DNA from: Bacillota bacterium | GTDB lineage: Bacteria; Bacillota; Sulfobacillia; Sulfobacillales; Sulfobacillaceae | Assembly (NCBI GenBank): GCA_021820965.1 | Contig: JAKACZ010000026.1 | Coordinates: 1 to 62,377, forward strand | Direction of reading: 5' to 3' | DNA: 62,377 nucleotides | Shown: positions 26,441 through 34,969 of the stretch, one piece after another | Layout: each line of letters starts with the position of its first letter | Numbering within the stretch: position 1 is the stretch's first letter | Position numbers and translations under genes: made by a program | Notes under the pieces: generated by a model | Databases searched by the model: none | What the model saw: only the letters and a program-made list of their open reading frames with translations | What the model was told of the DNA's origin: nothing

Positions 26441-27327
26441 TACCGCTTACCCCCTACCGCCGTGGAGTGGGACTCCGAATCCGGCCCGAGAAGCTCCCGC
26501 GCCTCCTCGATGAATTCCTGTTCGAAGGGACTCATGCGCCCTTCCATTGTCCCTTCTGCTTGAAGAACCGCAGCCACTTGCACCACCTGCGGGCGCCGCA
26601 ACCATTCATACTTTCCTGTCAGATCGCGTGCAAAAAACTGTCGCGGGGTGGTGTCCTCTATCAACATGCCATCTTCAAGCACCAAGAGCCGGTCGATCAC
26701 ATCCAACATTTCCTCGATATGGTGATCAACTAGAATGATGGTGACCCCATCCCGCTTGAGATCCCGGATGGATCGGTACACCTCCTCACGACCGATGGGA
26801 TCCAACTCAGAGGTAGGTTCATCCAAGATGAGAATCTGGGGATGCATCATCAGGGCACTGGCAATAGCGAGACGCTGCTTTTGTCCCCCGGAAAGCTTGT
26901 AGGTTTCCTGCCGGAGGTAACCGCCGAGACCGACCAAATTCAAGAGCTCTGGCATGCGGCGACGAATTTCCTCAGGGGGGTCTTCCATATTTTCTGGACC
27001 AAACGCGAGTTCCTCCTCGACGGTTAGACCGACGATTTGGCTTTCCGGGTCCTGAAAAACGATACCAATGTGCTCCGCGATCTTCCCTGCGGGCACTTCG
27101 CGGGTATTGATGTCGTTAACCCAAACATCACCCACGACATTGCCGGGCAACACGTGCGGGATGATACCCTTCAAGCAATAGCACAACGTGCTTTTGCCAA
27201 CACCCGACGGTCCGACGACACCAACCACATCACCTTCTCCGATCTGGAACGAGATATTTTTTAAGATCCAACGGACATCATTGTTGTACTGAAAGCTCAG
27301 CTTTTCCACGCGTACGCTTTGGCTCAT
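26440..27327 (-). CDS. ECF transporter ATPase (A')
   Basis: The second ECF ATPase, 295 residues from ATG 27327 (AGGAG eight bases upstream; a GTG at 27336 is within the ribosome site). It has Walker A GPSGVGKSTLCYCLK, Q-loop IVFQDPESQIVGLTVEEEL, canonical signature LSGGQKQRLA and Walker B LILDEPTSELD. It carries the intact signature, while its partner's is degenerate, so the dimer may have one preferred hydrolysis site. It is separated from the S gene by a GC-rich hairpin. Confidence 0.92.
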   Translation of the reverse strand: MSQSVRVEKLSFQYNNDVRWILKNISFQIGEGDVVGVVGPSGVGKSTLCYCLKGIIPHVLPGNVVGDVWVNDINTREVPAGKIAEHIGIVFQDPESQIVGLTVEEELAFGPENMEDPPEEIRRRMPELLNLVGLGGYLRQETYKLSGGQKQRLAIASALMMHPQILILDEPTSELDPIGREEVYRSIRDLKRDGVTIILVDHHIEEMLDVIDRLLVLEDGMLIEDTTPRQFFARDLTGKYEWLRRPQVVQVAAVLQAEGTMEGRMSPFEQEFIEEARELLGPDSESHSTAVGGKR

Positions 27328-27349
27328 CGACTTCACTCCTATATCGCTG

Positions 27350-27375
27350 AGGCAAGGGGCTTTCGCCCCTCGCCT
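27350..27375 (-). promoter_or_regulatory. Intercistronic RNA hairpin with GAAA tetraloop
   Basis: On the transcribed strand an 11-base-pair stem (one G-U pair) closes a GAAA loop between the ECF S and A' genes. No T-run follows, so it is not an ordinary terminator. It is likely a processing or stabilising hairpin that lets the S component be made in a different amount from the ATPases. Confidence 0.6.
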
Positions 27376-27391
27376 GCCGACCCTGGAACGC

Positions 27392-28132
27392 TTAGACCGG
27401 GGTAACGAGAGGTGGAGGTTCCAAGTGGATGCCTGTCAGGCGATCCTTCCAATACAGACCACGCGCCTTGACGATGGGATAGAGAATGGGAATCAAGATA
27501 GGCGAGATGATAGCCGGCAACAATGCTTGGTTGGTGAGAATTGAGACTGTTATACCTCCCCATGCCACGGCTGGGGGGACTAAGTGGATGAAGTCCAGCC
27601 AGCCAGGAATGGTGATGGCGTGGATAACCGGGGCAATGATAACGCCGCCAATGTAGAAGCTGACCACATTTCGCACCTGCTTGAAGTCGGCGCCCGTGCA
27701 GATTTTATAGGTGAGCCACGTGATATAGGTGTGAGAGAGACAGCCCGCCACCGATCCTAAAGTCAGCTGCCCGCTGATGGCATCACCGATGGGCATCGAG
27801 AAGGTCACACCGATGCAGCCGGGCAGTCCAAAAAGCACGGCTAGGGTCTGAGCAATCGACAAGGACGGGTTCAAGCCGCCGATTCCGGGAATAAAGTTGA
27901 TGGCAAGTGGCCGTCCGGCAATGTAAAGCGCCGCACACACGGCCACCAACGCAATGTTGGTAGAATCCCACTTGACCCGGTTTCGCACGAACCCCTTCAC
28001 ACTGATGGTCCATCCGGAAAACTCCATGATCCAAATGGCGACCGCGCCAATGAGAAAAATTAGTGCCAGTCCAATGAGGATGTGATGAATCGGTCCCTTG
28101 CCCAATAGGGTCGCCAAAAACGCGGAATGCAT
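27392..28132 (-). CDS. ECF transporter substrate-binding (S) component, substrate unknown
   Basis: An integral membrane protein of about 246 residues with around six hydrophobic helices. After a short N-terminal span (HHILIGLALIFLIGAVAIW) comes the ECF-S-like core: ALVAVCAALYIAGRPLAINFIPGIGG, then SIAQTLAVLFGLPGCIGV and a C-terminal bundle. ATG 28132 is chosen for its GGAGG nine bases upstream. It heads the transporter genes and lies next to sugar enzymes rather than vitamin genes, so the ligand is probably a sugar-like compound. I cannot match it to a known S-component class. Confidence 0.75.
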   Translation of the reverse strand: MHSAFLATLLGKGPIHHILIGLALIFLIGAVAIWIMEFSGWTISVKGFVRNRVKWDSTNIALVAVCAALYIAGRPLAINFIPGIGGLNPSLSIAQTLAVLFGLPGCIGVTFSMPIGDAISGQLTLGSVAGCLSHTYITWLTYKICTGADFKQVRNVVSFYIGGVIIAPVIHAITIPGWLDFIHLVPPAVAWGGITVSILTNQALLPAIISPILIPILYPIVKARGLYWKDRLTGIHLEPPPLVTPV

Positions 28133-28167
28133 AGTTTCCATCCTCCTCTTTCGATTGAGGTCGTCAG

Positions 28168-28896
28168 TCATTGACGCTTGGGAAACATGGTGAATTTGCA
28201 CCGGTCGCTCCGGTATACCGCCTGGACATATTCAATGGTCTGGTGTTGTTGGTTCTGGGTTTTGATGTTGAATAGAAAGGCTGGACTCCCGGGCTCGATG
28301 TCGAGAAGACTTGCTTCCCAGTCGTCGACAAACGAGATTTCCAGAGACTGTTCTTGTACGGATACCTTGACATCGCAACATTCTTCCAAAACCCGGTAAA
28401 TGGACATGTTGGGATTCTCTTCGAGTAGGTCACGCAACTGGGGAAAGGATTCAATCGAGTAGTATGAACTGTTAAGTGCCAGCGGGTGGTCGTCGACAAT
28501 GCGCAACCGCACCACCTCCAGGACGGGCGGCGTCAAAGCGGAATATTTCTGAGCCTCCTGCGCGGATAGTTTGGTAATCGAGATGGTTTCCGAGCGGATG
28601 GTGCGATGTTGCTCCACTACCATCTGAGTAAAGCTGTTTAAGATCGTGAGATTTTGGGCGAACTTGGGTTCGCTGACAAACGTACCTTTACCTTGTCTGC
28701 GATATAAGAGACCCTCGCGCACCAAGTCTTGAATTGCTCGCCGCACGGTAATCTGACTGACGCCAAACTCAATGGTGAGGTCAGCTTCTGGTGGAATACG
28801 ATCGCCCGGCTGGTATTCCTCTACAATCTGGCGCCGCAAAGTCTCCTTAACGGCGTGATACAAGGGCGTTTTGGCCTGCATCAGATGACGATTCAT
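28168..28896 (-). CDS. GntR-family (HutC subgroup) transcriptional regulator
   Basis: About 242 residues: an N-terminal winged helix (LRRQIVEEYQPGDRIPPEADL, then FGVSQITVRRAIQDLVREGLLYRRQGKGTFV) and a C-terminal UTRA effector domain. It is the first gene of the ECF/sugar operon, 36 bases ahead of the S component, so it probably autoregulates the operon in response to a pathway sugar phosphate. ATG 28896 is used; an ATG at 28908 is an alternative. Confidence 0.9.
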   Translation of the reverse strand: MNRHLMQAKTPLYHAVKETLRRQIVEEYQPGDRIPPEADLTIEFGVSQITVRRAIQDLVREGLLYRRQGKGTFVSEPKFAQNLTILNSFTQMVVEQHRTIRSETISITKLSAQEAQKYSALTPPVLEVVRLRIVDDHPLALNSSYYSIESFPQLRDLLEENPNMSIYRVLEECCDVKVSVQEQSLEISFVDDWEASLLDIEPGSPAFLFNIKTQNQQHQTIEYVQAVYRSDRCKFTMFPKRQ

Positions 28897-28922
28897 GCAA
28901 TTCACCATCACCTTATATTGTT

Positions 28923-28936
28923 ATACTGAATTGTAT
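28923..28936. promoter_or_regulatory. Candidate operator of the GntR regulator
   Basis: ATACTGAATTGTAT is an interrupted palindrome (ATAC-N6-GTAT) just downstream of, and touching, the -10 box of the operon promoter. The position suits repression by the adjacent GntR-type protein. This is inferred from symmetry and position only. Confidence 0.45.
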
Positions 28937-28962
28937 TCTACATTGTCTGACTAGGATGTCAA
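28935..28962 (-). promoter_or_regulatory. SigA-type promoter of the ECF/sugar operon
   Basis: On the minus strand TTGACA (28957-28962), a 16-base spacer and TAGAAT (28935-28940) form a near-consensus promoter about 40 bases ahead of the regulator start. It would drive the whole operon from the regulator to 19550. Confidence 0.65.
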
Positions 28963-29765
28963 TGGAAATTTGGAATTTGCCCCCGGTTTTTTATTTTCCC
29001 TGGCAAGAATCATTTCTCGGGGGCCATCCCAGCTGATAGCTACCGGGAGGAAATTTCGTTGCGTTCGCAGAGATGTTGACATCGATTAGTTGTGGCCCCG
29101 GGCATGGTCCAAAGGGGGTTCGTCCCATTGAGTTGGCCCTGCGGAAGGAGCACGGCGCACGGATTGCGAAGCGTGTCAGACGAGAGCTGTAAAAAGCTCC
29201 CAGAACCCAAAACGAAGGTACGAGGGAACAGGTTGACTACACCAACCACCGCCGATTTCGAATCTGCACTGTTGGCAGAATTTCATCGCGCGACCCAAGA
29301 AGGCGCGACCCATGCGATCTGCATTTCTTAGTGGGCGGATATCCGGGGCGCGACCACCGGATAAAGTCTTGCTGCACGGTAATGAAAAAGGCCATGGGGC
29401 ACGCAGCATAAAATTTTACAGGCGCCGCTCAGAGGATATGGGGCGACTTTCACCGCCCGATACGCCTTGCCTTGCGGGTAAGAACGGGCCCGCATGGCCG
29501 TCGATGCGCTAACAAGCGATTTACCTGGTGAGAGTCGTCGTAGCGACACAATAATGATAGGTCGACACGGAACTGTATATCCCGGTCGACAATCCGGTAA
29601 ATCGGGAGCGGTTGAAGAATAGGCTACAATGGAAGGCCCGATCTTCAAGATAGGAGACTGATCGATACCGTTTTGCCTGTGCCGTTTGCGCGATCGAGGC
29701 GACAGAGACGATGGAAATCACGATGCTCCAACAAAACAAGTTATTCAGCGATGGGAGCGAATGCC
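28963..29765. other. Gene-poor region with decayed sequences
   Basis: About 800 bases lie between the divergent GntR regulator and the aldo/keto reductase. Short frames on both strands are interrupted. Apart from the relic at 29234-29411 I recognise nothing. The region probably contains the reductase promoter and remains of lost genes. Confidence 0.5.
29234..29411 (+). pseudogene. Relic of a small conserved hypothetical gene
   Basis: Starting from TTG 29234, one frame gives DFESALLAEFHRATQEGATH and breaks at a stop (29329). The next frame continues VGGYPGRDHRIKSCCTVMKK. These pieces recall a small conserved hypothetical protein with a GELHRxVGGYPGxxHRMPxCCxVM core, seen from memory near restriction genes. 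The GELHR part is missing, so an internal deletion plus frameshift has killed the gene. The match is from memory only. Confidence 0.4.
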
Positions 29766-30761
29766 GTGCAATATCGAACCGTGGGGAAAACCGGAGTGCA
29801 AGTCTCCCCTTTATGTTTTGGCACTATGTCATTTGGCACTCACGCAGATCAAGAGACATCCCGCGCAATGTTTAAGCGATGCCGAGATGCAGGCATTAAC
29901 TTCTTTGATACCGCCGACATGTACGGCGGGGGGCGCGCGGAAGAGATCCTTGGTGAATGCATTGCGGGTAGTCGGGACGAGATTGTCCTGGCTACAAAAG
30001 TGTATTACCCAACAGGAGCCGACGTGAACGCTAAAGGGCTATCCCGTCGCCATATCCTGCGGGCTGTTGAAGCGAGCTTACAGCGATTACGGACCGACCA
30101 CATCGACTTTTACTTCGTCCACGTGTTTGACGAGAAGACGCCGATGGAAGAGACGCTGCGTGCTCTCAATCACCTGCAGGCCCAAGGGAAGATTCTCTAC
30201 CCGGCAGTAAGCAATTGGGCGGCATGGCAAATTGCTAAAGCCCTTGGGATTTGTGCTCAAGAACAATTGGCCCGGGTTGAGCTCATTCAACCTATGTACA
30301 ACCTCGTAAAACGTCAGGTGGAGGTCGAAATTTTGCCGCTTGCCCTGTCTGAACAAATAGGTGTGATTACCTACAGTCCATTGGGCGCGGGGCTTTTGAC
30401 CGGAAAATATGGCGTCAACAAGCGACCTAATCAAGGACGATTGATCGATGAAGCTCGCTACAGGGCTCGGTACGCGGACGGAATGAATTTTGAAGTGGCT
30501 GAGGGGTTTGCTGCATACGCCGAGGAACATGGCGTAAACCCTGCAACGATGGCGGTAGCTTGGGTGATGTCCCACCCAGCCATTACCGCTCCAATTGTCG
30601 GAGCTAGAAATGTGCAACAACTGGAACCTTCTCTCGCGGCTATCGATTTTGAAATGACACCCGAGTGGCGTGCCGAAATTTCCGCACTGTCTGTGACTCC
30701 TGCACCTTCCACGGATCGGGCAGAAATCCTTGATCCAAATGTGCCCTCGGGTCCCCAATGA
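29766..30761 (+). CDS. Aldo/keto reductase
   Basis: A TIM-barrel NADPH oxidoreductase of 331 residues. The catalytic tetrad is visible: Asp and Tyr in FFDTADMYGGG, Lys in VLATKVYY and His in DFYFVHVFD. The C-terminal NADP-binding IVGARNVQQLEPS is present. GTG 29766 is chosen because GGGAG lies eight bases upstream and VQYRTVGKTGVQVS is where family homology begins; the frame stays open to 29673 with no homology. It stands alone between relics. The substrate is an aldehyde or keto sugar, unspecified. Confidence 0.88.
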   Translation: MQYRTVGKTGVQVSPLCFGTMSFGTHADQETSRAMFKRCRDAGINFFDTADMYGGGRAEEILGECIAGSRDEIVLATKVYYPTGADVNAKGLSRRHILRAVEASLQRLRTDHIDFYFVHVFDEKTPMEETLRALNHLQAQGKILYPAVSNWAAWQIAKALGICAQEQLARVELIQPMYNLVKRQVEVEILPLALSEQIGVITYSPLGAGLLTGKYGVNKRPNQGRLIDEARYRARYADGMNFEVAEGFAAYAEEHGVNPATMAVAWVMSHPAITAPIVGARNVQQLEPSLAAIDFEMTPEWRAEISALSVTPAPSTDRAEILDPNVPSGPQ

Positions 30762-30979
30762 CTTTTGGTTGCGGGTGTCACTTTTTTCGAGCGGGAGGTG
30801 TCCGAGCCGTCGTCCGCCGCGCGACGACTCTGCCTCTTTGGAACCCCGAAAACTGGGCTGAGGAGGCCCATGCAGCAAACACATCGTGTCGATGGGCTAC
30901 CGACATCCCATGATGGACTGAGTCTCCAACTAGCACCACTTCTCGATCATGTCTATGTTCGAATCCACATCAATCTCTT

Positions 30980-31729
30980 TCACGGGACGGACTTTTCTGG
31001 GGCGGGCACAAGATTGAGTTTCAATAGTTTTGAGACTGAACCTTGGGAGCCGGCTTCATTTGCGTATTCCAGTAGCGCGTTCTCAGCACTAGTTAGGTGC
31101 AGGTACAATGCGGCTACTGCTCCATCACTGTCTTTCTTTTCTAGTGAGGAAAAAATCCTCTCGTGTTCCGACACTGATTGCTCTGGACGTCCCGGAATTC
31201 GAAGAGTGTGGATTCTGGCCATAACGAGTAAATTCCTGAGGTCCCCTAATAACCGTATAAGAATATCGTTGTGCGTACAAAGAGCCAACGCTTGATGAAA
31301 CTCATCATCGTACTGGATTAATTCCAGAGGTCCCCGATTTTGTTCAACACACGAACGCGCTTTTTCTAGACATGTACGTAATTTCTTCAAATCCGCCGTT
31401 TGTGCCTGCATAAGCGCCACCTTGATGACCCCAGTTTCAAGCAACCGACGAGTTTCGTACAAATTTTTGATCGTGGATTGGTCGAGCACCGCAACCCCAT
31501 CATTCGATACGCGATCCGCCTTAACGTAAATGCCTTTGCCACGGGCAGCGTAAAGCACATTTTGCCCAATCAATAACTTTGTGGCGTCGCGAATCACGGT
31601 ACGGCTTACCCCGAATTGTGTTGCTAATTCGTCCTCGTTTGGCAACCGCTCGCCCGGTGGATACTCTCCGTTGATGATAGATCCTTGCAATGATGAGGCT
31701 ACATACGTCGTTAAAGTTATCTTGGCCAC
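30980..31729 (-). CDS. GntR-family (FadR subgroup) transcriptional regulator
   Basis: A 249-residue regulator: winged helix with LPNEDELATQFGVSRTVIRDATKLL and a C-terminal all-helical FCD domain (RRLLETGVIKVALMQA through DDEFHQALALCTHNDILIRLL, with the metal-binding Asp/His pattern). It is divergent from the tripartite transporter operon and probably represses it, with a carboxylate as inducer. The start is GTG 31729. Confidence 0.9.
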   Translation of the reverse strand: MAKITLTTYVASSLQGSIINGEYPPGERLPNEDELATQFGVSRTVIRDATKLLIGQNVLYAARGKGIYVKADRVSNDGVAVLDQSTIKNLYETRRLLETGVIKVALMQAQTADLKKLRTCLEKARSCVEQNRGPLELIQYDDEFHQALALCTHNDILIRLLGDLRNLLVMARIHTLRIPGRPEQSVSEHERIFSSLEKKDSDGAVAALYLHLTSAENALLEYANEAGSQGSVSKLLKLNLVPAPEKSVP

Positions 31730-31795
31730 AAGGATTCGCCCCCAACTAGTTCTTAGTATATAACACAGTTGACTGTAATTAGGATAAATTCGGTC

Positions 31796-31825
31796 TAGAC
31801 AAACACTTTAGACAATGACTATAAT
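31796..31825 (+). promoter_or_regulatory. SigA-type promoter of the TctCAB operon
   Basis: TAGACA (31796-31801), an 18-base spacer and a consensus TATAAT (31820-31825) lie about 70 bases ahead of the binding-protein gene, in the gap shared with the divergent FadR-type regulator. Confidence 0.65.
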
Positions 31826-31833
31826 GACATCAT

Positions 31834-31844
31834 ACCACAATGGT
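31834..31844. promoter_or_regulatory. Candidate FadR-type operator at the transcription start
   Basis: ACCACAATGGT is a perfect ACCA-N3-TGGT palindrome located 8-18 bases past the -10 box, where a bound repressor would block initiation. A second symmetrical element, ACAGTTGACTGT, sits at 31765-31776. Assignment to the adjacent regulator is inferred. Confidence 0.45.
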
Positions 31845-31892
31845 CAGACAGCGAAATTTAGTTACAACATATGATGTCAGGAGGAGTAATCA

Positions 31893-32894
31893 ATGCAACT
31901 ATCGAAGGCACTTGGTGCGCTTGCTCTAGCTAGTGCTGTCGCGGCGCTGACTGGCTGCGGAGTCACCACTTCGAAGTCAGCCTCGCCAAGCTCAACCACG
32001 ACTGCGTCATGGCATCCCGCTCATGCCATCACTGTGGTCATCCCATATCCTCCGGGAGGAGCGAGCGATATCATCGCTCGGATAGTGAATCAGTTTGCTG
32101 TGCCGGTATTTGGCCATCACTTCATTTTTCGGTATGATCCCGGTGCTGGAGGAGCATTAGGGGCTACCGACATTGCGGACGCGCCGCCTAATGGCTACAC
32201 AATCGGTACCGTCAATTTTCCAGAAATAACAGTTCAGCCCCTTGCTGGCGTTGGAAACTTTAAGCCGTCCTCGTTTGACTACCTTGCGCAGATGGTTGGC
32301 GATCCGCAAACTATCGCGACGCTTAAAGGCAGCCAGTATCCCACCTTGGCCTCTCTCGTCGCGGCGGCCCGAAAGAATCCGGGAAGGGTGACGGTGGGTA
32401 TTCCCACGACATTGGACAATACCCAGTTTGTTCTCTTGGACTTGGAAAAAGATGCACATGTTAAATTCACGATCATTCCCTATACGGGCGGTGCGCCTGA
32501 GACTGCAGCCCTACTCGGCAACCACATAGATGCGGCGATGGTGAACTTTTCGGTCAGCAAACCGATTGCCCCTGAAGTTAACTTTTTAGCGGTGTCAGCG
32601 GCTAAACCCTTCAAGCTTCTTCCTGGCGTAAAAACATTCGCTGAGCAAGGATATCCCATTGTGACGGATGATGGCCGTTTGTTTGTCGCTCCCAAAGGGC
32701 TTCCCTCCCCCGTTTTAGCGACTCTTCGGCAGGGATTTAAGAAAATCTATGATAACCCTAAATTCCAAGCCCTGATGAAGAAGGACAGCCAACCCACCGG
32801 TTACCTTTCGGGGTCAGCCGCAGAGCAAGAAGTTGTGAGTTATCAGAAACCCGCATACGCGCTACTTAAGGAATTCAACTTGCTAAAGCAATAG
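31893..32894 (+). CDS. tctC: Tripartite tricarboxylate transporter substrate-binding lipoprotein
   Basis: A TctC/Bug-family solute receptor of 333 residues with a lipoprotein signal (cleavage before Cys in ALTGCG), so it is anchored to the outer face of the membrane. ITVVIPYPPGGASDIIARIV and DPGAGGALGATDIADAPPNGYT are family hallmarks for binding carboxylates. It is first in the operon with TctA and TctB and has AGGAGG before the ATG. Confidence 0.92.
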   Translation: MQLSKALGALALASAVAALTGCGVTTSKSASPSSTTTASWHPAHAITVVIPYPPGGASDIIARIVNQFAVPVFGHHFIFRYDPGAGGALGATDIADAPPNGYTIGTVNFPEITVQPLAGVGNFKPSSFDYLAQMVGDPQTIATLKGSQYPTLASLVAAARKNPGRVTVGIPTTLDNTQFVLLDLEKDAHVKFTIIPYTGGAPETAALLGNHIDAAMVNFSVSKPIAPEVNFLAVSAAKPFKLLPGVKTFAEQGYPIVTDDGRLFVAPKGLPSPVLATLRQGFKKIYDNPKFQALMKKDSQPTGYLSGSAAEQEVVSYQKPAYALLKEFNLLKQ

Positions 32895-32915
32895 GAGATC
32901 ACAGGGGGGGCAAGC

Positions 32916-34448
32916 ATGCATCTTCATTTGTTTGTTATAGGTCTGGTCGGCGTTTTTACCTGGGGCAGAATGCTGGGAATGCTTGTCGGGGTAATTTTCG
33001 GGATGCTCATGTCGACGGTTCCCGGGTTGTCGGCCGCCTTAGCAATATCACTTGCTTTGCCCTTTGTCTTTTCCATGGATCCCGCTACGGGTCTCATCAT
33101 TTTAGGATCCATTTGGGGTGGGGCGATTTATGGCGCCTCCAAAGCTGCCATTTTGATTAATACGCCCGGTAATCCTTCTGCAATGACAACGACGTTTGAC
33201 GGCTATCCAATGACCAAAAAAGGCAAGGCCGCCGAGGCATTATTTGGGGCCCTCATTGCTAGTGCCTCGGGTGGAATGATTAGTGCTGCTGTCTTGCTCC
33301 TGTTGTTTGGACCGCTTTCTCACATTGCACTAAAATTTGGATCGGCGCAGTTTTTTTGGCTAGCGATTTTCGGGATGACCACTATAAGCTCCATGTCGTC
33401 GTCGGGACTGTCGAAAGGACTTCTAGGTGTTTGCACGGGTGTCCTTCTATCGTTTGTTGGTTTGAATATTATGACTGGTTCGCCGCAATACACTTTTGGT
33501 CTTGAGCCACTCACAAAGGGTATTACCTTGATTGCCGGCATTCTTGGGTTTTTTTCCTTTTCGCAAATGATGGGCCTAATGTCTTCGGAGGATGCGTTTA
33601 TTGCGGAGTACAAGGAACGAAAGGGTTACCTTCTTACAGTATTCCGCCAATACACCAAAAAAATTGGGATCGTGGTCCGGTCGGCTTTGATTGGAACCGG
33701 TGTCGGAATGCTTCCTGGCGCTGGTTCTCCGATTGCGACAATGGTCGCTTATAACGAATCGAAGCGGTGGGCCAAGCCTACAGAACGGTATGGTACAGGA
33801 ATCATTGAAGGTGTGTTTACCTCTGAAGCAGCGGCTAATGCGACGGTCGGCGGAAGTCTCATTCCATTGATGTCATTGGGTATTCCCGGGGATGCGGACG
33901 CGGCCGTAATCGCAGGGGGACTTCTGGCATTTGGTTTAATTCCGGGACCAAAAATGATTCAGCAGAGCGGCGTGGTGGCGTACACGTTCATCGCCTCATT
34001 ATTCGTGGCGAATCTAGTCATGCTGGTTACCGGGTTCTTCTTAATGAGGATTACGGGACGAATTCTGCTTATACCCCGACGTTACATCATGCCCACCGTG
34101 ATCGCCCTGGCGATGCTCGGAACCTATTCGCTCAACGATAGCATGTTGGATGTAGGCGTCCTGTTAGCTTGTGGAATTATTGCGTATACGTTTCGCCGGG
34201 TGGGAATCCACCCCGGAACGCTTGCTCTGGGATTGATTTTGGGCCCCATCGCTAACGAAGGGTTCACGCAGACGCTGCTGCAGGCACGTGCTTCTCATTC
34301 GATGATTGGAGCCTTCCTCGGGTCGTGGGTCTCCATTATCCTAATTGTTCTCATCATTGCAGGGGTGGTGAGTGGGTTCCTGATTGAGCGACGTCCGGGT
34401 GCTACCTCGACGAGATCATCAGATAAGAGGGTGACGGAATCTGTATGA
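32916..34448 (+). CDS. tctA: Tripartite tricarboxylate transporter large permease
   Basis: A 510-residue membrane protein with about 11-12 spans. It has the duplicated family motif, VPGLSAALAISLALPF early and GTGVGMLPGAGSPIA in the second half, and NTPGNPSAMTTTFDGYP. It moves a di- or tricarboxylate with the binding protein. It overlaps TctB by four bases. Confidence 0.92.
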   Translation: MHLHLFVIGLVGVFTWGRMLGMLVGVIFGMLMSTVPGLSAALAISLALPFVFSMDPATGLIILGSIWGGAIYGASKAAILINTPGNPSAMTTTFDGYPMTKKGKAAEALFGALIASASGGMISAAVLLLLFGPLSHIALKFGSAQFFWLAIFGMTTISSMSSSGLSKGLLGVCTGVLLSFVGLNIMTGSPQYTFGLEPLTKGITLIAGILGFFSFSQMMGLMSSEDAFIAEYKERKGYLLTVFRQYTKKIGIVVRSALIGTGVGMLPGAGSPIATMVAYNESKRWAKPTERYGTGIIEGVFTSEAAANATVGGSLIPLMSLGIPGDADAAVIAGGLLAFGLIPGPKMIQQSGVVAYTFIASLFVANLVMLVTGFFLMRITGRILLIPRRYIMPTVIALAMLGTYSLNDSMLDVGVLLACGIIAYTFRRVGIHPGTLALGLILGPIANEGFTQTLLQARASHSMIGAFLGSWVSIILIVLIIAGVVSGFLIERRPGATSTRSSDKRVTESV

Positions 34449-34939
34449 GTGATCGAAAAAGAGCGATTGAATCCAGCCTTGTCAGTATATGCGTACTTGG
34501 GTTGGCCGTGGTTTATTGGGTGCAAAATCCTATGGTTAGTTATCCTGACGCATTTTTTGAGAAAGGGGTTCTCGCTATTACGGCATTGTTAGCCGCTTAC
34601 AACGTAGCGCGTTCTTTTGTGTCGTTCCGACGGATTGATAGAACATCGAACCAAACCGACCGAAAGTCCAGAAAAGGGGGGGTTTCGCCGCTGGTGGTTG
34701 GGCTCGGCGCCACAATACTGTTTTTCGGAGCTATCTTCGTTTTGGGATTTTATGTGTCAGTGGCCTGCTTTTTGTTCGGGATGTATGGTTTTGTCGGGGT
34801 TGAACGGAAACAAATCAAATTGCGGTACGTGATTAGCTCTGCCGGCGCGGCAGTGGCCGTGGCGATTGGGCTCTATGTGGTGTTCACGGTGTTGCTTGGA
34901 GTCCAACCGCCAATTTCCTTGTTGGCACATGTCTTGTAG
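34445..34939 (+). CDS. tctB: Tripartite tricarboxylate transporter small permease
   Basis: A 164-residue protein with four predicted helices, as expected for the poorly conserved TctB subunit. Position (ATGA overlap with TctA) and topology, rather than motif identity, support the call. Confidence 0.8.
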   Translation: MSDRKRAIESSLVSICVLGLAVVYWVQNPMVSYPDAFFEKGVLAITALLAAYNVARSFVSFRRIDRTSNQTDRKSRKGGVSPLVVGLGATILFFGAIFVLGFYVSVACFLFGMYGFVGVERKQIKLRYVISSAGAAVAVAIGLYVVFTVLLGVQPPISLLAHVL

Positions 34940-34969
34940 CTAAAAAACAGAGAGTCGAAGGGAGAACGC

